Source of the DNA: Acidobacteriota bacterium
GTDB lineage: Bacteria > Acidobacteriota > Terriglobia > Acidiferrales > UBA7541
NCBI GenBank assembly: GCA_003224085.1
Contig: QHYK01000057.1
Span: 62,001-126,000, forward strand
Reading direction: 5' to 3'
DNA length: 64,000 bases
How positions within the stretch are numbered: the stretch's first letter is position 1; each line of letters starts with the position of its first letter. Shown one piece after another: positions 53,411-61,203 of this stretch. The notes under the pieces are model-generated. The model was not told the DNA's origin and did no database searches. It saw nothing but the letters and a program-made list of their open reading frames with translations. The position numbers were made by a program, and so were the translations under genes.

Positions 53411-53798
53411 GGAGCCCTCCTCGCAGCTATAGACGACCGAAGAGCCCTTTTGTCACGGCTAAACCACCCGTCCGGCGCTCTTGCGGGGCTTTCGAAAACA
53501 GTGCCTGGACGTAAGTCCTTTGTTGGCCACGGTTAGGAAAACGGCTGGGGTGTACCCCATTCTCTTCCCAATTTGGATCTCACTCTTGTCATCGGAAGAC
53601 TCCGCCCTGCGAATCTCCGTCCCGGACTCTCGGAGTGGTCTTTTTTCCTTCTTCTCCGCTCCACCGGTCACAGATCGCGGGGCACGGCCCGCGATTTTCA
53701 GAGGTTTCCACTCCGCCGAATTCTTCTAACTTTCAGGCGGTGCGCACGGGAAAAAGTGGCTCTGTTATACTGACCTCGGCTTTGGGGAAACACGAATC
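53411..53798. other. Spacer upstream of mqnA
   Basis: About 390 bases between divergent genes. Two short open frames lie here on opposite strands but neither resembles a known protein or has a convincing start. The only site I can place is the mqnA promoter at its 3' end. Confidence 0.4.
53763..53771 (+). promoter_or_regulatory. Probable extended -10 promoter of mqnA
   Basis: TGTTATACT combines the TGn extension with a -10 matching TATAAT at 5 of 6 positions (TATACT, 53766-53771). The -35 region is weak. Transcription would start near 53778, about 20 bases before the GTG start, with GGGGA in the leader. Confidence 0.5.
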
Positions 53799-54695
53799 GT
53801 GAGCAAGCTGCGCATTTCCATCGTGCAATACCTGAATACGGCGCCGTTGGTCTGGGGCTTTACCAACGGGCCGCTTCAGGGGAAATATGACCTGTCGTTC
53901 ACCGTGCCCTCGCAGTGCGCGGAAGACCTGCGCCTGGGGCGCGCGGATGTGGCCATCATCCCGGCCATCGAGTACCAGCGCATTCCAGGCCTGGCGATTT
54001 TGCCGGACATGGCCATCGCCTCGAAAAATCAGGTCCGCAGCTTGCTCATCGTGGCGAACAAGCCCATCGAGCAAATAAAAACACTTGCGCTGGACAGCAG
54101 CTCGCGCAGCACGCAAGTGCTGACGCGCATTTTGTGCGCGGAGAAGTGGCGCATCGCACCGCGGTTCTCGGAGGCGGTTCCCGACCTGCCGGAAATGCTG
54201 CACCATGCCGATGCCGCGCTCCTCATCGGCGATCCTGCTCTGCGCATTTCGCTCGGCATCGAAAAAGATAGTTGGCCGGGCGCGCCCGGACAGACGGTCT
54301 GCCGGGCGGCCACCCTCGGCATCACCAGCTCCGAATTGCTTCATATATACGACGTGGTTGGCGAATGGCGCGCGCTGACGGGGCGGCCTGCCGTACTGGC
54401 GGTGTGGGCGGTACGGCGCGAACTGGCTGCGGCCGAACTGACCGCGGATTTTTTGGCCTCGCGCGACTTCGGGCTTTCGCATCTCAACGAAATCAGTTAC
54501 GAAGCGGCACAGGATTTGGAATTGCCGCAGCGGGCCCTGGAATCCTATTTGCGCAACAACATTGATTATTCGCTCGACGCGGAAAACCGCGGCGGCCTGG
54601 AACTTTATTTCAAGCATGCGGCCGAACTCGGCTTGATTCCACAAGCGGGCGCGATTCCGTGGGCGGCGGCGAAATCCGAAGCCGTGAAGCGGTAG
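53799..54695 (+). CDS. mqnA: Chorismate dehydratase
   Basis: MqnA converts chorismate to 3-enolpyruvylbenzoate, opening the futalosine route to menaquinone. The 298-residue protein starts with the family signature SIVQYLNTAPLVWGF. It continues with VPSQCAEDLRLGRADVAIIP, AIEYQRIPGLAIL, VRSLLIVANKPIEQIKTLAL and SSSRSTQVLTRILCAE. It has the periplasmic-binding-protein-like fold but no signal peptide and acts in the cytoplasm. GTG 53799 is used, with GGGGA upstream. It is followed after about 125 bases by mqnC; mqnB/mqnD/mqnE are not in the window. Confidence 0.95.
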   Translation: MSKLRISIVQYLNTAPLVWGFTNGPLQGKYDLSFTVPSQCAEDLRLGRADVAIIPAIEYQRIPGLAILPDMAIASKNQVRSLLIVANKPIEQIKTLALDSSSRSTQVLTRILCAEKWRIAPRFSEAVPDLPEMLHHADAALLIGDPALRISLGIEKDSWPGAPGQTVCRAATLGITSSELLHIYDVVGEWRALTGRPAVLAVWAVRRELAAAELTADFLASRDFGLSHLNEISYEAAQDLELPQRALESYLRNNIDYSLDAENRGGLELYFKHAAELGLIPQAGAIPWAAAKSEAVKR

Positions 54696-54819
54696 GGGCG
54701 GCGCTTGGAGCGCGTCCCACGCTGCGAGGGAGTAAGAGCTCGAGACCGGCTTGGCTTCTCGGAATTACAAGTTGGGGCGTACTTCAACAAATTGTTGGCG
54801 GCTCGAAAAGGGATAAATC

Positions 54820-55854
54820 TTGGGACTGACGAAACAACAAGCGCTGGAAATGCTGGAATCCGACGACCTCATCGGCATCGGCATGGAAGCGCACCAAATG
54901 CGCTTGAAGAAGAACGACCCGCGTGTCGCGACTTACCAGATCGACCGCAACATCAACTATACGAATTTCTGCACCGAGTATTGTTCGTTCTGCGCGTTCT
55001 ACCGCCCGCTCGGGGCGAAAGACGGCTACATTCTGCCGTTCGAGGAAATCTACAAAAAAATCGACGAGATGCTGGAGCTTGGCGGTACCGGAATTCTGCT
55101 GCAAGGCGGCCTGCATCCCGATCTGCAAATCGGCTTCTACGAAAATCTCTTGCGCTCTTTGAAGGCGCGCTACCCGCAAGTGCATCTACACTGCTTTTCC
55201 GCGCCGGAAATTCTGTGCATCGCGGAAGTTTCCGAGATTAGCATACGAGAAACGATTCAGCGTTTGATGGAGGCGGGACTGCAGTCCATCCCGGGCGGCG
55301 GAGCGGAAATTCTCGACGACGAAGTGCGCGCACGTATCGCGCGACTGAAGTGTACCAGCGACGAGTGGGAAGAGGTCCATCGCATCGCACACTCGCTGGG
55401 ACTGCGCACGACTGCGACCATGATGTTCGGCTGCGGCGAAGAGCTGCGCCACCGCGTCAATCACTTCGAGCGCATCCGGCGCATTCAGGAAGACACCGGC
55501 GGGTTCACCGCGTTTATTCCGTGGATGTTCGCGGCGGAAAATACAGCGCTGGGCAAAAAGGTGCAGGAGACTACGGCGGTCGATTACCTGAAAACGTTAG
55601 CGGTCAGCCGGCTGTATCTCGACAACGTTGATCACATCCAGTCGAGCTGGCTCACGCCGGGGATTAAAGTTTGCCAAGTCGGCTTGCAGTTCGGGGCCGA
55701 CGACGTCGGCAGCATCCTCATTGAAGAAAATGTGGTGTTTGCCGCCGGCGTGAAAAACCGCACCAATGAAGGCGAATTGCGCCGCATCATTTCCGACGCC
55801 GGCTTTATTCCCGCCCAACGCGACACCCTGTATCGCTGCTACGCGTTGAAATAA
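54820..55854 (+). CDS. mqnC: Cyclic dehypoxanthinyl futalosine synthase
   Basis: MqnC is a radical SAM enzyme that cyclises dehypoxanthinyl futalosine in menaquinone synthesis. The 344-residue protein has the cluster motif CTEYCSFCAFYRP near residue 51, followed by a long TIM-barrel with GGTGILLQGGLHPDLQI, GLQSIPGGGAEILDDEVR and FTAFIPWMFAAENTALGK. The related MqnE and CofG/H proteins differ in these segments. The start is TTG 54820, six bases after AAGGGA. It is paired with mqnA, so menaquinone is made through futalosine in this organism. Confidence 0.95.
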   Translation: MGLTKQQALEMLESDDLIGIGMEAHQMRLKKNDPRVATYQIDRNINYTNFCTEYCSFCAFYRPLGAKDGYILPFEEIYKKIDEMLELGGTGILLQGGLHPDLQIGFYENLLRSLKARYPQVHLHCFSAPEILCIAEVSEISIRETIQRLMEAGLQSIPGGGAEILDDEVRARIARLKCTSDEWEEVHRIAHSLGLRTTATMMFGCGEELRHRVNHFERIRRIQEDTGGFTAFIPWMFAAENTALGKKVQETTAVDYLKTLAVSRLYLDNVDHIQSSWLTPGIKVCQVGLQFGADDVGSILIEENVVFAAGVKNRTNEGELRRIISDAGFIPAQRDTLYRCYALK

Positions 55855-55894
55855 GCTCGGACTTGTGGCGCCTCCGGGTAAACCAGCACCGCGG

Positions 55895-56548
55895 TTACGA
55901 TGATTCCCGCTTTTGCAATGGGAAAATAGAAACTTCGACAACCGTGCCGTCGGGCAGGCCAACGTCTTCGAGAAGGTAAAGAACGCCGCCGCGAAACCGC
56001 GCTGGAATTCGCCGCGGCCCGGATTTCTCGGGTGAATTGGGTTTAGCCGGAGTGACCGAATTCGCGGGTTTGCCTTCCGTTTCGTCGAGGGCTTCGTTGA
56101 CGAGGGTGTCGGCTTCGCGATTCTGTTCGCGGTAAACATGGTCGATGCGGAAAGAGTCAAAGGCCTTCGACATTTTCTGCGCGCGTTCGTAGAGCGGCTG
56201 CAGGTCGGCGCTCTTCACTTTGTACAGCCCGCGCATTTGCTTGACGAGCAGCTCGGAGTCGCTCTCTACGCGAATCGCAGGAACGCCGTGCGACTGCGCA
56301 TAATCCATCGCCGCAATGAGACCGTAGTATTCGGCAACGTTGTTGCTGAACCGGCCGATGTACTTTTTGAGTTTGGTGACGATTCCTCCGTTGGGGTCGC
56401 GAACGACCACGCCATAGGCGGCAGGGCCGGGATTGCCGCGCGACCCTCCGTCAATGTTGATGCGGTACGCCGCCGCGTCGGGCTTCGCCTCGGGAGCGGC
56501 TTCGCCGAAGAGGCTTTTGCCGCGCGGAGTGGGAGGGCGTTTTGGCAT
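55895..56548 (-). CDS. Ribonuclease HI
   Basis: RNase HI cuts the RNA strand of RNA-DNA hybrids. The 217-residue protein has the first catalytic Asp in YRINIDGGSRGNPGPAAYGV, the Glu in NNVAEYYGLIAAMDYA, the second Asp in IRVESDSELLVKQMRG and the last Asp in REQNREADTLVNEALDE. A C-terminal extension of about 70 residues (YLLEDVGLPDGTVVEVSIFP) has no catalytic residue. The N-terminus has a basic, Pro-rich lead. Its ATG overlaps the upstream stop by one base (TGATG), so it is coupled to the zinc-ribbon protein; the same pair is neighbouring in actinobacteria. Confidence 0.92.
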   Translation of the reverse strand: MPKRPPTPRGKSLFGEAAPEAKPDAAAYRINIDGGSRGNPGPAAYGVVVRDPNGGIVTKLKKYIGRFSNNVAEYYGLIAAMDYAQSHGVPAIRVESDSELLVKQMRGLYKVKSADLQPLYERAQKMSKAFDSFRIDHVYREQNREADTLVNEALDETEGKPANSVTPAKPNSPEKSGPRRIPARFRGGVLYLLEDVGLPDGTVVEVSIFPLQKRESS

Positions 56549-57321
56549 CAGTTGGTAGACGCCGGAGAAGAAGCATTCGCGGAGCCGTCCGCGGCTTTGG
56601 TGTAGGGAATCGGCTCCAGAGCGTAGAGAATGAGGCCGCAGCCTTCGCAGCGGTAAACTTCCTCGCTTGTTTCGGAGCGAAGTTCCTGGACGATGTGAGG
56701 CAGGACCCGCAGGCCGCAGCCGCGGCACTGCTCGTCGCGGACTGCCGCCATGGCCGTACCGCCGCGGCGCTTGGCGATGCGGGCGTAAAGGTCGCGCAAG
56801 TCTTCCGGCACGGGCGCAATGATTTTTTCGCGCTCGGCCGTGGCGGCTTCGAGTTTCTTCTTGAGTTCGGTGGCTTGCGCTTCGATCGTTTTTTTCTCTG
56901 CCGCAAGGCTCTGTTCCGCTTCTTTCAGCTGCGAATCGGCAATTTTCACGCGGCGTTCTGCATCTTCCGCTTTCATCATGACTTCCAATTGGCGGTCCTC
57001 GGACTTGGCGATTTCGGCTTCGGCATTGGCAATTTCATGCTGGAGCGCACGGTAGGCGTCGTTGGTTTTCACGGCGCCGCTCTGGTCGCGGTATTTTCGC
57101 GCGCGGTCTTTCCATTCCTGGCCTTCGAACTCGTACTTCTTGCGCTCGGAGTTCATCTTCGCTAGGCCGTCTTTGGCGGCCACGACTTCGCTGCGCGCGC
57201 CAGTCAGCTTCGATTCGGCGTCGCGGAGGCGTTTGGGAAAGGATTCCAGTTCGTCGCGAAGAAGAGCAGCTTGGTGGTCAACCCGCTGGAGTTCAATCAG
57301 ATGGGGGATCGCCGGATGCAT
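56548..57321 (-). CDS. Coiled-coil protein with C-terminal C4 zinc ribbon
   Basis: The 257-residue protein is almost entirely a long coiled coil from about 10 to 170 (ALLRDELESFPKRLRDAESK, EIAKSEDRQLEVMMKAEDAE, EAEQSLAAEKKTIEAQATEL). It is followed by a zinc ribbon with CRGCGLRVLP and CEGCGLILY. It resembles the CT398/Rv2229c-like C4-type zinc ribbon family, thought to act with nucleic acid or flagellar or secretion partners; the function is not settled. It is translationally coupled to RNase HI. A nearly leaderless promoter may serve it (see the palindrome just upstream). Confidence 0.92.
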   Translation of the reverse strand: MHPAIPHLIELQRVDHQAALLRDELESFPKRLRDAESKLTGARSEVVAAKDGLAKMNSERKKYEFEGQEWKDRARKYRDQSGAVKTNDAYRALQHEIANAEAEIAKSEDRQLEVMMKAEDAERRVKIADSQLKEAEQSLAAEKKTIEAQATELKKKLEAATAEREKIIAPVPEDLRDLYARIAKRRGGTAMAAVRDEQCRGCGLRVLPHIVQELRSETSEEVYRCEGCGLILYALEPIPYTKAADGSANASSPASTN

Positions 57322-57340
57322 GGAACGCTCATTCTATCAC

Positions 57341-57357
57341 AGGGCCGCAGCGGCCCT
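57341..57357. promoter_or_regulatory. 17-base palindrome upstream of the zinc-ribbon gene
   Basis: AGGGCCGC (57341-57348) and GCGGCCCT (57350-57357) form a near-perfect palindrome 20 bases ahead of the ATG at 57321. On the minus strand, TGATAGAAT (an extended -10-like sequence covering 57331-57339) lies between it and the start. It could be an operator. Its position near the start would let a bound protein block transcription. Confidence 0.35.
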
Positions 57358-57377
57358 CACGGAAAGGGGGGAGTGCG

Positions 57378-57412
57378 AGGAAGTTGAAAGTGCAAAGTTA
57401 AAGGTTGCAACC
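57378..57412. repeat. Short A-rich degenerate direct repeats
   Basis: AAGTTGAAAGTGCAAAGTTAAAGG is built from variants of AAAGTT/AAAGTG. It lies in the spacer before the tautomerase gene and has no coding or terminator role that I can see. Confidence 0.4.
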
Positions 57413-57561
57413 AGAGAAGAGGTTAGGTGGTCCGGAGCGTTTGTTTTCTTGAGCTCGCTCTGTCCCGTGCAATGCCCGGAGGACTGCGGTGAGGAGCGGA
57501 TAAAATGCTGCGGTTGCTGCTGGGAAGGAAAAGAGAACTGTTCGCTCGAAGGAGGAGGGAG

Positions 57562-57759
57562 ATGCCGTACGTGCAAATTACCTGGGTGGAAGGACGAACC
57601 GCAGAACAAAAGCGGAAGATTGCGGAGCGCGTCACCCGAGTGCTAATCGAGGATGGCAAAGCGAAGCGCGATAACATTCACGTATCGTTTCACGACGTGC
57701 CGGCTACCAATTATGCGGAAGCGGGCGTGCTAGTCGTGGACCAAAAGCGCACGCCATAA
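57562..57759 (+). CDS. 4-oxalocrotonate tautomerase-like protein
   Basis: The 65-residue protein begins MPYVQITWVEGRT; after Met removal, Pro1 is the catalytic base of this family. The following helix (AEQKRKIAERVTRVLIEDGK) and HVSFHDVPATNYAEAGV match the two-strand-helix fold that forms hexamers. Members tautomerise or dehalogenate small unsaturated acids; the substrate here is unknown. GGAGGAGGG, three bases before the ATG, sets this start over the longer open frame from 57505. Confidence 0.9.
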   Translation: MPYVQITWVEGRTAEQKRKIAERVTRVLIEDGKAKRDNIHVSFHDVPATNYAEAGVLVVDQKRTP

Positions 57760-57918
57760 AGGAAGCGCAACGTCGGTGGCTTCGCCGGATTGGGCCATGG
57801 GAGCGGGCCGGCGGCTATGCCAAACAGCATGGCTCGCCGCCCCGCCCTTGTTTTGGTGCACCCCGACTGGCCTCGGCCAGCGAGCCGCGTTGAGAGCAGG
57901 CGGCTCGGCCGGACCGGA

Positions 57919-58332
57919 TTATGCTTGAGAGGCTGCCAGGTGTTTCTCGAACCGCCCGTGCCGCTGTGTCTGCCACTGTCTCGCTTGAGCAATGCAAACG
58001 ACGTGAAGGATCAAAAGAAGAGGAACAAAGAAAGTTGGAATCAGGCTCAACGGCAGCTCCATCATGGCGCTCAGTTCCGCAATCCAACCCTGCCGGACCA
58101 TGATTTTCAAAGTCCGCGTCAGGGTGGTGCTGTCCAGGGAAAGGAGTTCTCCCAGTTTGCCTTGAGTCAGGTCTCCGGCACGGGAGAGCACTTGCAGGAT
58201 TGTGAGCTGAGTCACGCGCATGCCCAACGGCCGCAGTTCCTGTTCGTAGAGCTGGGTCAGGGCCCGCGACACCCGGCGAAGCGTGGCGCACAGGCACGAA
58301 AGGGCCGGCACGGATGTGACTCGTTCCCTCAC
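57919..58332 (-). CDS. MarR-family regulator with unusual C-terminus
   Basis: The 137-residue protein has a good MarR N-terminal half: the dimer helix (LCATLRRVSRALTQLYEQEL) and then GMRVTQLTILQVLSRAGDLT and GKLGELLSLDSTTLTRTLKI, the DNA-reading helix-turn-helix. After GWIAEL the expected wing with its DRR motif is absent. In its place is a hydrophobic stretch (LSLIPTFFVPLLLILHVVCI), and only the last 20 residues (QTQRHGRFEKHLAASQA) look like the usual terminal helix. Two compensating frameshifts or local decay would explain this. It starts at GTG 58332; the predicted operator lies just upstream. Confidence 0.7.
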   Translation of the reverse strand: MRERVTSVPALSCLCATLRRVSRALTQLYEQELRPLGMRVTQLTILQVLSRAGDLTQGKLGELLSLDSTTLTRTLKIMVRQGWIAELSAMMELPLSLIPTFFVPLLLILHVVCIAQARQWQTQRHGRFEKHLAASQA

Positions 58333-58339
58333 GTCGGGT

Positions 58340-58351
58340 TACATGCATATA
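58340..58351. promoter_or_regulatory. Possible MarR operator (imperfect palindrome)
   Basis: TACATGCATATA reads the same on both strands at 10 of 12 positions around ATGCAT. It lies 8 bases before the MarR-like GTG start, in the place where autoregulating MarR proteins bind. The site is short and AT-rich, so chance is possible. Confidence 0.3.
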
Positions 58352-58452
58352 CATTTTATGGCGTTGCAGATTTAAATGGGAACAGACCGGCTGACGGCGC
58401 TGCGCGCGGCCTCCGGCTTGGGTGTCTTCTTTGCTTATGGGCGTGCGTTTAT

Positions 58453-58809
58453 TTATGCGCCGGCGTCGCGGTGAATCAGCTTCCAATCGACGAAATAGCC
58501 GACGCCTACCGCCAAAGGAATGATGCCAAGTACGGCGGCCGTCCAGACGTCTCGATCGGCCTGGATTTGCGCGATCAGGCCGAACGCCAGGATGTAGCCG
58601 ATGGCACCGCTAACAAGCAGAATACCTGCGCGGCGGGACCGCGCCGCCTGATTCAGCTCCGGTTCCACGGGAATGGTGGCGCCCCGCGCGATCGCGGCCA
58701 TGCGCTCTTCGCTGCGCAGCTTTCGAACGCGGTAATACGTGTAGAGAGCGCCAAGGGGAACGCCCAAAGACATGATGACAGCCACTAATCCGATGATATC
58801 TCCGCCCAT
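58453..58809 (-). CDS. Small membrane protein, DUF6249-like
   Basis: The 118-residue protein has an N-terminal helix (IIGLVAVIMSLGVPLGALYT), then a charged segment YYRVRKLRSEERMAAIARGA, and two C-terminal helices (AGILLVSGAIGYILAFGLIA and WTAAVLGIIPLAVGVGYFVD). This layout and the RSEERMAAIARG motif are seen in DUF6249 proteins next to anti-sigma or regulator genes. AAGGAG six bases before ATG 58809 supports the start. Its frame stays open upstream to 59136 without such a signal. Function unknown. Confidence 0.8.
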   Translation of the reverse strand: MGGDIIGLVAVIMSLGVPLGALYTYYRVRKLRSEERMAAIARGATIPVEPELNQAARSRRAGILLVSGAIGYILAFGLIAQIQADRDVWTAAVLGIIPLAVGVGYFVDWKLIHRDAGA

Positions 58810-59439
58810 ACCGCGCTCCTTCTTTCCTCCGTGCGCCTCCCAGGGCGCCCTGTGTGCTGTGGGGACCGCCTCGACTAGAAGGTACGGAGGAGGGGCCGGG
58901 AAAGTTCCGTGGAGTTTCCGGATGGACGTGAAGCGAATGGAAGCGGGCTTCCCTGCTTCGCTTTGGCTTGGAGCGTCGTCGGGCGCCCGCCGATGACGCG
59001 CGGTGATATGGAAATCCGTGCCCGAGCATTCGACCGAGTAGGCGTATCCATCGCGGCCAATACCAGGTATCGAAAGGGATGCTTCCGATGCTTCCGCGGA
59101 ACAATTCGGGGGCAATTCGGGGTGGAACGCTTGCATCGGCTCGGCGCTGAGAATCGGTTTGCTAGGCCGCGGGGGCTGCTCGAGAAGATCTTCGCTGCCA
59201 CGGGCAGCTTTTCAGGCGGATGCGAACAGAAAGATGGCCTGGCCGCGACAGTGTTTCAATACTCGAAATGGGGCCGCCGGTAGGCCCTCGGGGTCCGATA
59301 GTCCGCTTCCGGAGGCAACGCCAAAAACGGAATCACCGTCCAAAGAACTGTTGGAACGGCCAAAGTCGCGCGTCTGGGTGTTTGGAGCTCGTCCTCGCTT
59401 GGCGTACACTGAATGTTTCGCTGTCCGGTCTAACATCGA
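58810..59439. other. Long spacer between the DUF6249 and tldD-like genes
   Basis: About 630 bases without a convincing gene. On the minus strand the DUF6249 frame remains open to 59136 and encodes YAYSVECSGTDFHITARHRR, which has the look of the tail of an exported pilin-like or secreted protein. It may be a truncated remnant fused by chance to the frame. The 3' end carries a good sigma-70-type promoter for the tldD-like gene. Confidence 0.4.
59382..59410 (+). promoter_or_regulatory. Probable sigma-70-type promoter of the tldD/pmbA pair
   Basis: TTGGAG (59382-59387) and TACACT (59405-59410) are separated by exactly 17 bases and match the consensus at 4/6 and 4/6 positions. The -10 lies 29 bases before the GTG start at 59440. 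Confidence 0.5.
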
Positions 59440-61203
59440 GTGAGGCATCTCTTGATCAACGTAAATCGCGGTGGATTGATTCACTTCTTTGGCGGGCTGA
59501 GCTTGCTTGCTGGTTTGGCTCTCCCCCTGGCACCGAAAGCGCAGGCAAACACGCCGGATATTCCGGCGAAGCGTTCGCCGCTGCTCGCGTCGCTGCAGGC
59601 CGAGCTGGACCGCTCGATGAAAGTTTTGAGCGCGCAGGACATTCCCGCGTATTACCTGGGATATACGGTCACGGACACGCAGAGAGTGGATGTCTCCGGC
59701 TCGAACGGCGCTTTGCTCAATAGCAACGAGACGCGCAACCGCTGGCTGGAAGTTTCGGTTCGCACGGGAAGCCACCAACTGGACGACACGCACAAAGTGG
59801 GCGAGCGGCAAATGCTGAGCGGGAGCCCGGGTGTGTCCGTGCCTGTGGACGACGACGCGGAAATCCTGCGCCGCGCCGCCTGGCTCGAAACGGACAAGCA
59901 ATACCGGGCCGCCGAAGAAGCACTGATCAAGATCAAGACAGGGAAAGAAGTGAAGGTGGAAACAGTGGAGGGCAACGCGCCGGATTTTTCGCGCGAGCAG
60001 CCTCATGTTTACATCGGGCCGCAGGTTTCCATCGCGGTGGACCGCGCACCCTGGGAAGCCAAAGTACGAGCGTATACAAAAGTGTTTCGCGACTCGGCGG
60101 CCATTATCAATTCCATTGTCACCTTCAGCGCGCAGGCGCAAAACGTCCTTCAAGCAACCAGTGAAGGCACGCAACTTCAATACGGGCAGATTCGCTACCG
60201 GCTGGAGCTGTTCATCCAAGGCAAGGCGCCGGACGGGATGGACATCGACCGTTACTACAACTTTGACTGGGTGAATCCGAAAGAGGCCCCCGACGACAAG
60301 GCGGTGTATGCGGAGGAAGCCGCGTTGCGCAAAGAGCTGGAGGGACTGGTCGCCGCGCCGATCAACGACCCGACGGTCGGCCCGGCGCTCCTGACGGGGC
60401 GCGCCGCCGCGGTGTTTTTCCATGAAGTTTTCGGACACCGCGCCGAAGGGCACCGGCAAAAAGACGTGACCGAAGGACAGACGTTTTCCAAAAAAGTCGA
60501 CGAAAAAATCCTGCCGGATTTTCTGAGCATCGCAGACGACGCCACGATGAAGAAACTCGGAGGAGAGGATCTGCTGGGCTACTACCCGTTTGATGATGAA
60601 GGCGTGCCGGCCCAGCGGGTGACGCTGGTTGACCGCGGGGTGCTAAAGAATTTCGAGATGTCGCGGTCGCCGCTGGTGGACTTTCCGAGCTCGAATGGGC
60701 ATGGCCGGCGGCAACTCGGCTTCACTCCGGTTTCGCGACAGGGCAACCTGATCGTGCAAAGCAGCAAAACGATGAGCAACGCCAAGCTCCGCACGAAACT
60801 AATCGACCTGATCAAAGAGCAAGGCAAAGTCTATGGCCTGCTGATCGACGATATCGCCGGAGGATTTACGTTCACCGGCCGCGGTCAACCGCAAGCGTTT
60901 CAGGTGCAGCCGCTGGTGGTTTACAGAGTGTTCGCGGATGGCCGGCCCGACGAACTGGTACGCGGAGTGGACATTGTCGGCACGCCGCTGGCGGCTCTGA
61001 CCAAGATCGTGGCCACCGGGGACACCCCGGAAGTGTTCAACGGATACTGCGGCGCTGAATCCGGCTCCGTTCCGGTAGCCGCGGCATCGCCCGCGATTCT
61101 CATTTCCGAATTGGAAGTGCAAAAGAAAGAAAGTTCGACGGACCGGCCGCCCATTCTGCCGCCGCCCGCGCATGATGTGGTCAAAACGGGAGGCGGGCTG
61201 TGA
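59440..61203 (+). CDS. Exported TldD-like metalloprotease
   Basis: The 587-residue protein has an N-terminal export signal (LIHFFGGLSLLAGLALPLAP, cleavage near AQA). It then has a TldD/PmbA domain with the zinc motif FFHEVFGHRAEGHRQKDVTE (HExxxH). Further family segments are VPAQRVTLVDRGVLKNFEMS and SNGHGRRQLGFTPVSRQGNL. Classical TldD is cytoplasmic and processes peptides such as microcin precursors and CcdA antitoxin, so the predicted export makes this a distinct branch. A Pro-rich tail ends the protein. Its stop overlaps the partner gene start by four bases (GTGA). Confidence 0.9.
   Translation: MRHLLINVNRGGLIHFFGGLSLLAGLALPLAPKAQANTPDIPAKRSPLLASLQAELDRSMKVLSAQDIPAYYLGYTVTDTQRVDVSGSNGALLNSNETRNRWLEVSVRTGSHQLDDTHKVGERQMLSGSPGVSVPVDDDAEILRRAAWLETDKQYRAAEEALIKIKTGKEVKVETVEGNAPDFSREQPHVYIGPQVSIAVDRAPWEAKVRAYTKVFRDSAAIINSIVTFSAQAQNVLQATSEGTQLQYGQIRYRLELFIQGKAPDGMDIDRYYNFDWVNPKEAPDDKAVYAEEAALRKELEGLVAAPINDPTVGPALLTGRAAAVFFHEVFGHRAEGHRQKDVTEGQTFSKKVDEKILPDFLSIADDATMKKLGGEDLLGYYPFDDEGVPAQRVTLVDRGVLKNFEMSRSPLVDFPSSNGHGRRQLGFTPVSRQGNLIVQSSKTMSNAKLRTKLIDLIKEQGKVYGLLIDDIAGGFTFTGRGQPQAFQVQPLVVYRVFADGRPDELVRGVDIVGTPLAALTKIVATGDTPEVFNGYCGAESGSVPVAAASPAILISELEVQKKESSTDRPPILPPPAHDVVKTGGGL

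Noticed and set aside
59212-60459. Minus-strand open frame of 415 codons
   Set aside because: Overlaps the start of the tldD-like gene in antisense; no recognisable domains.
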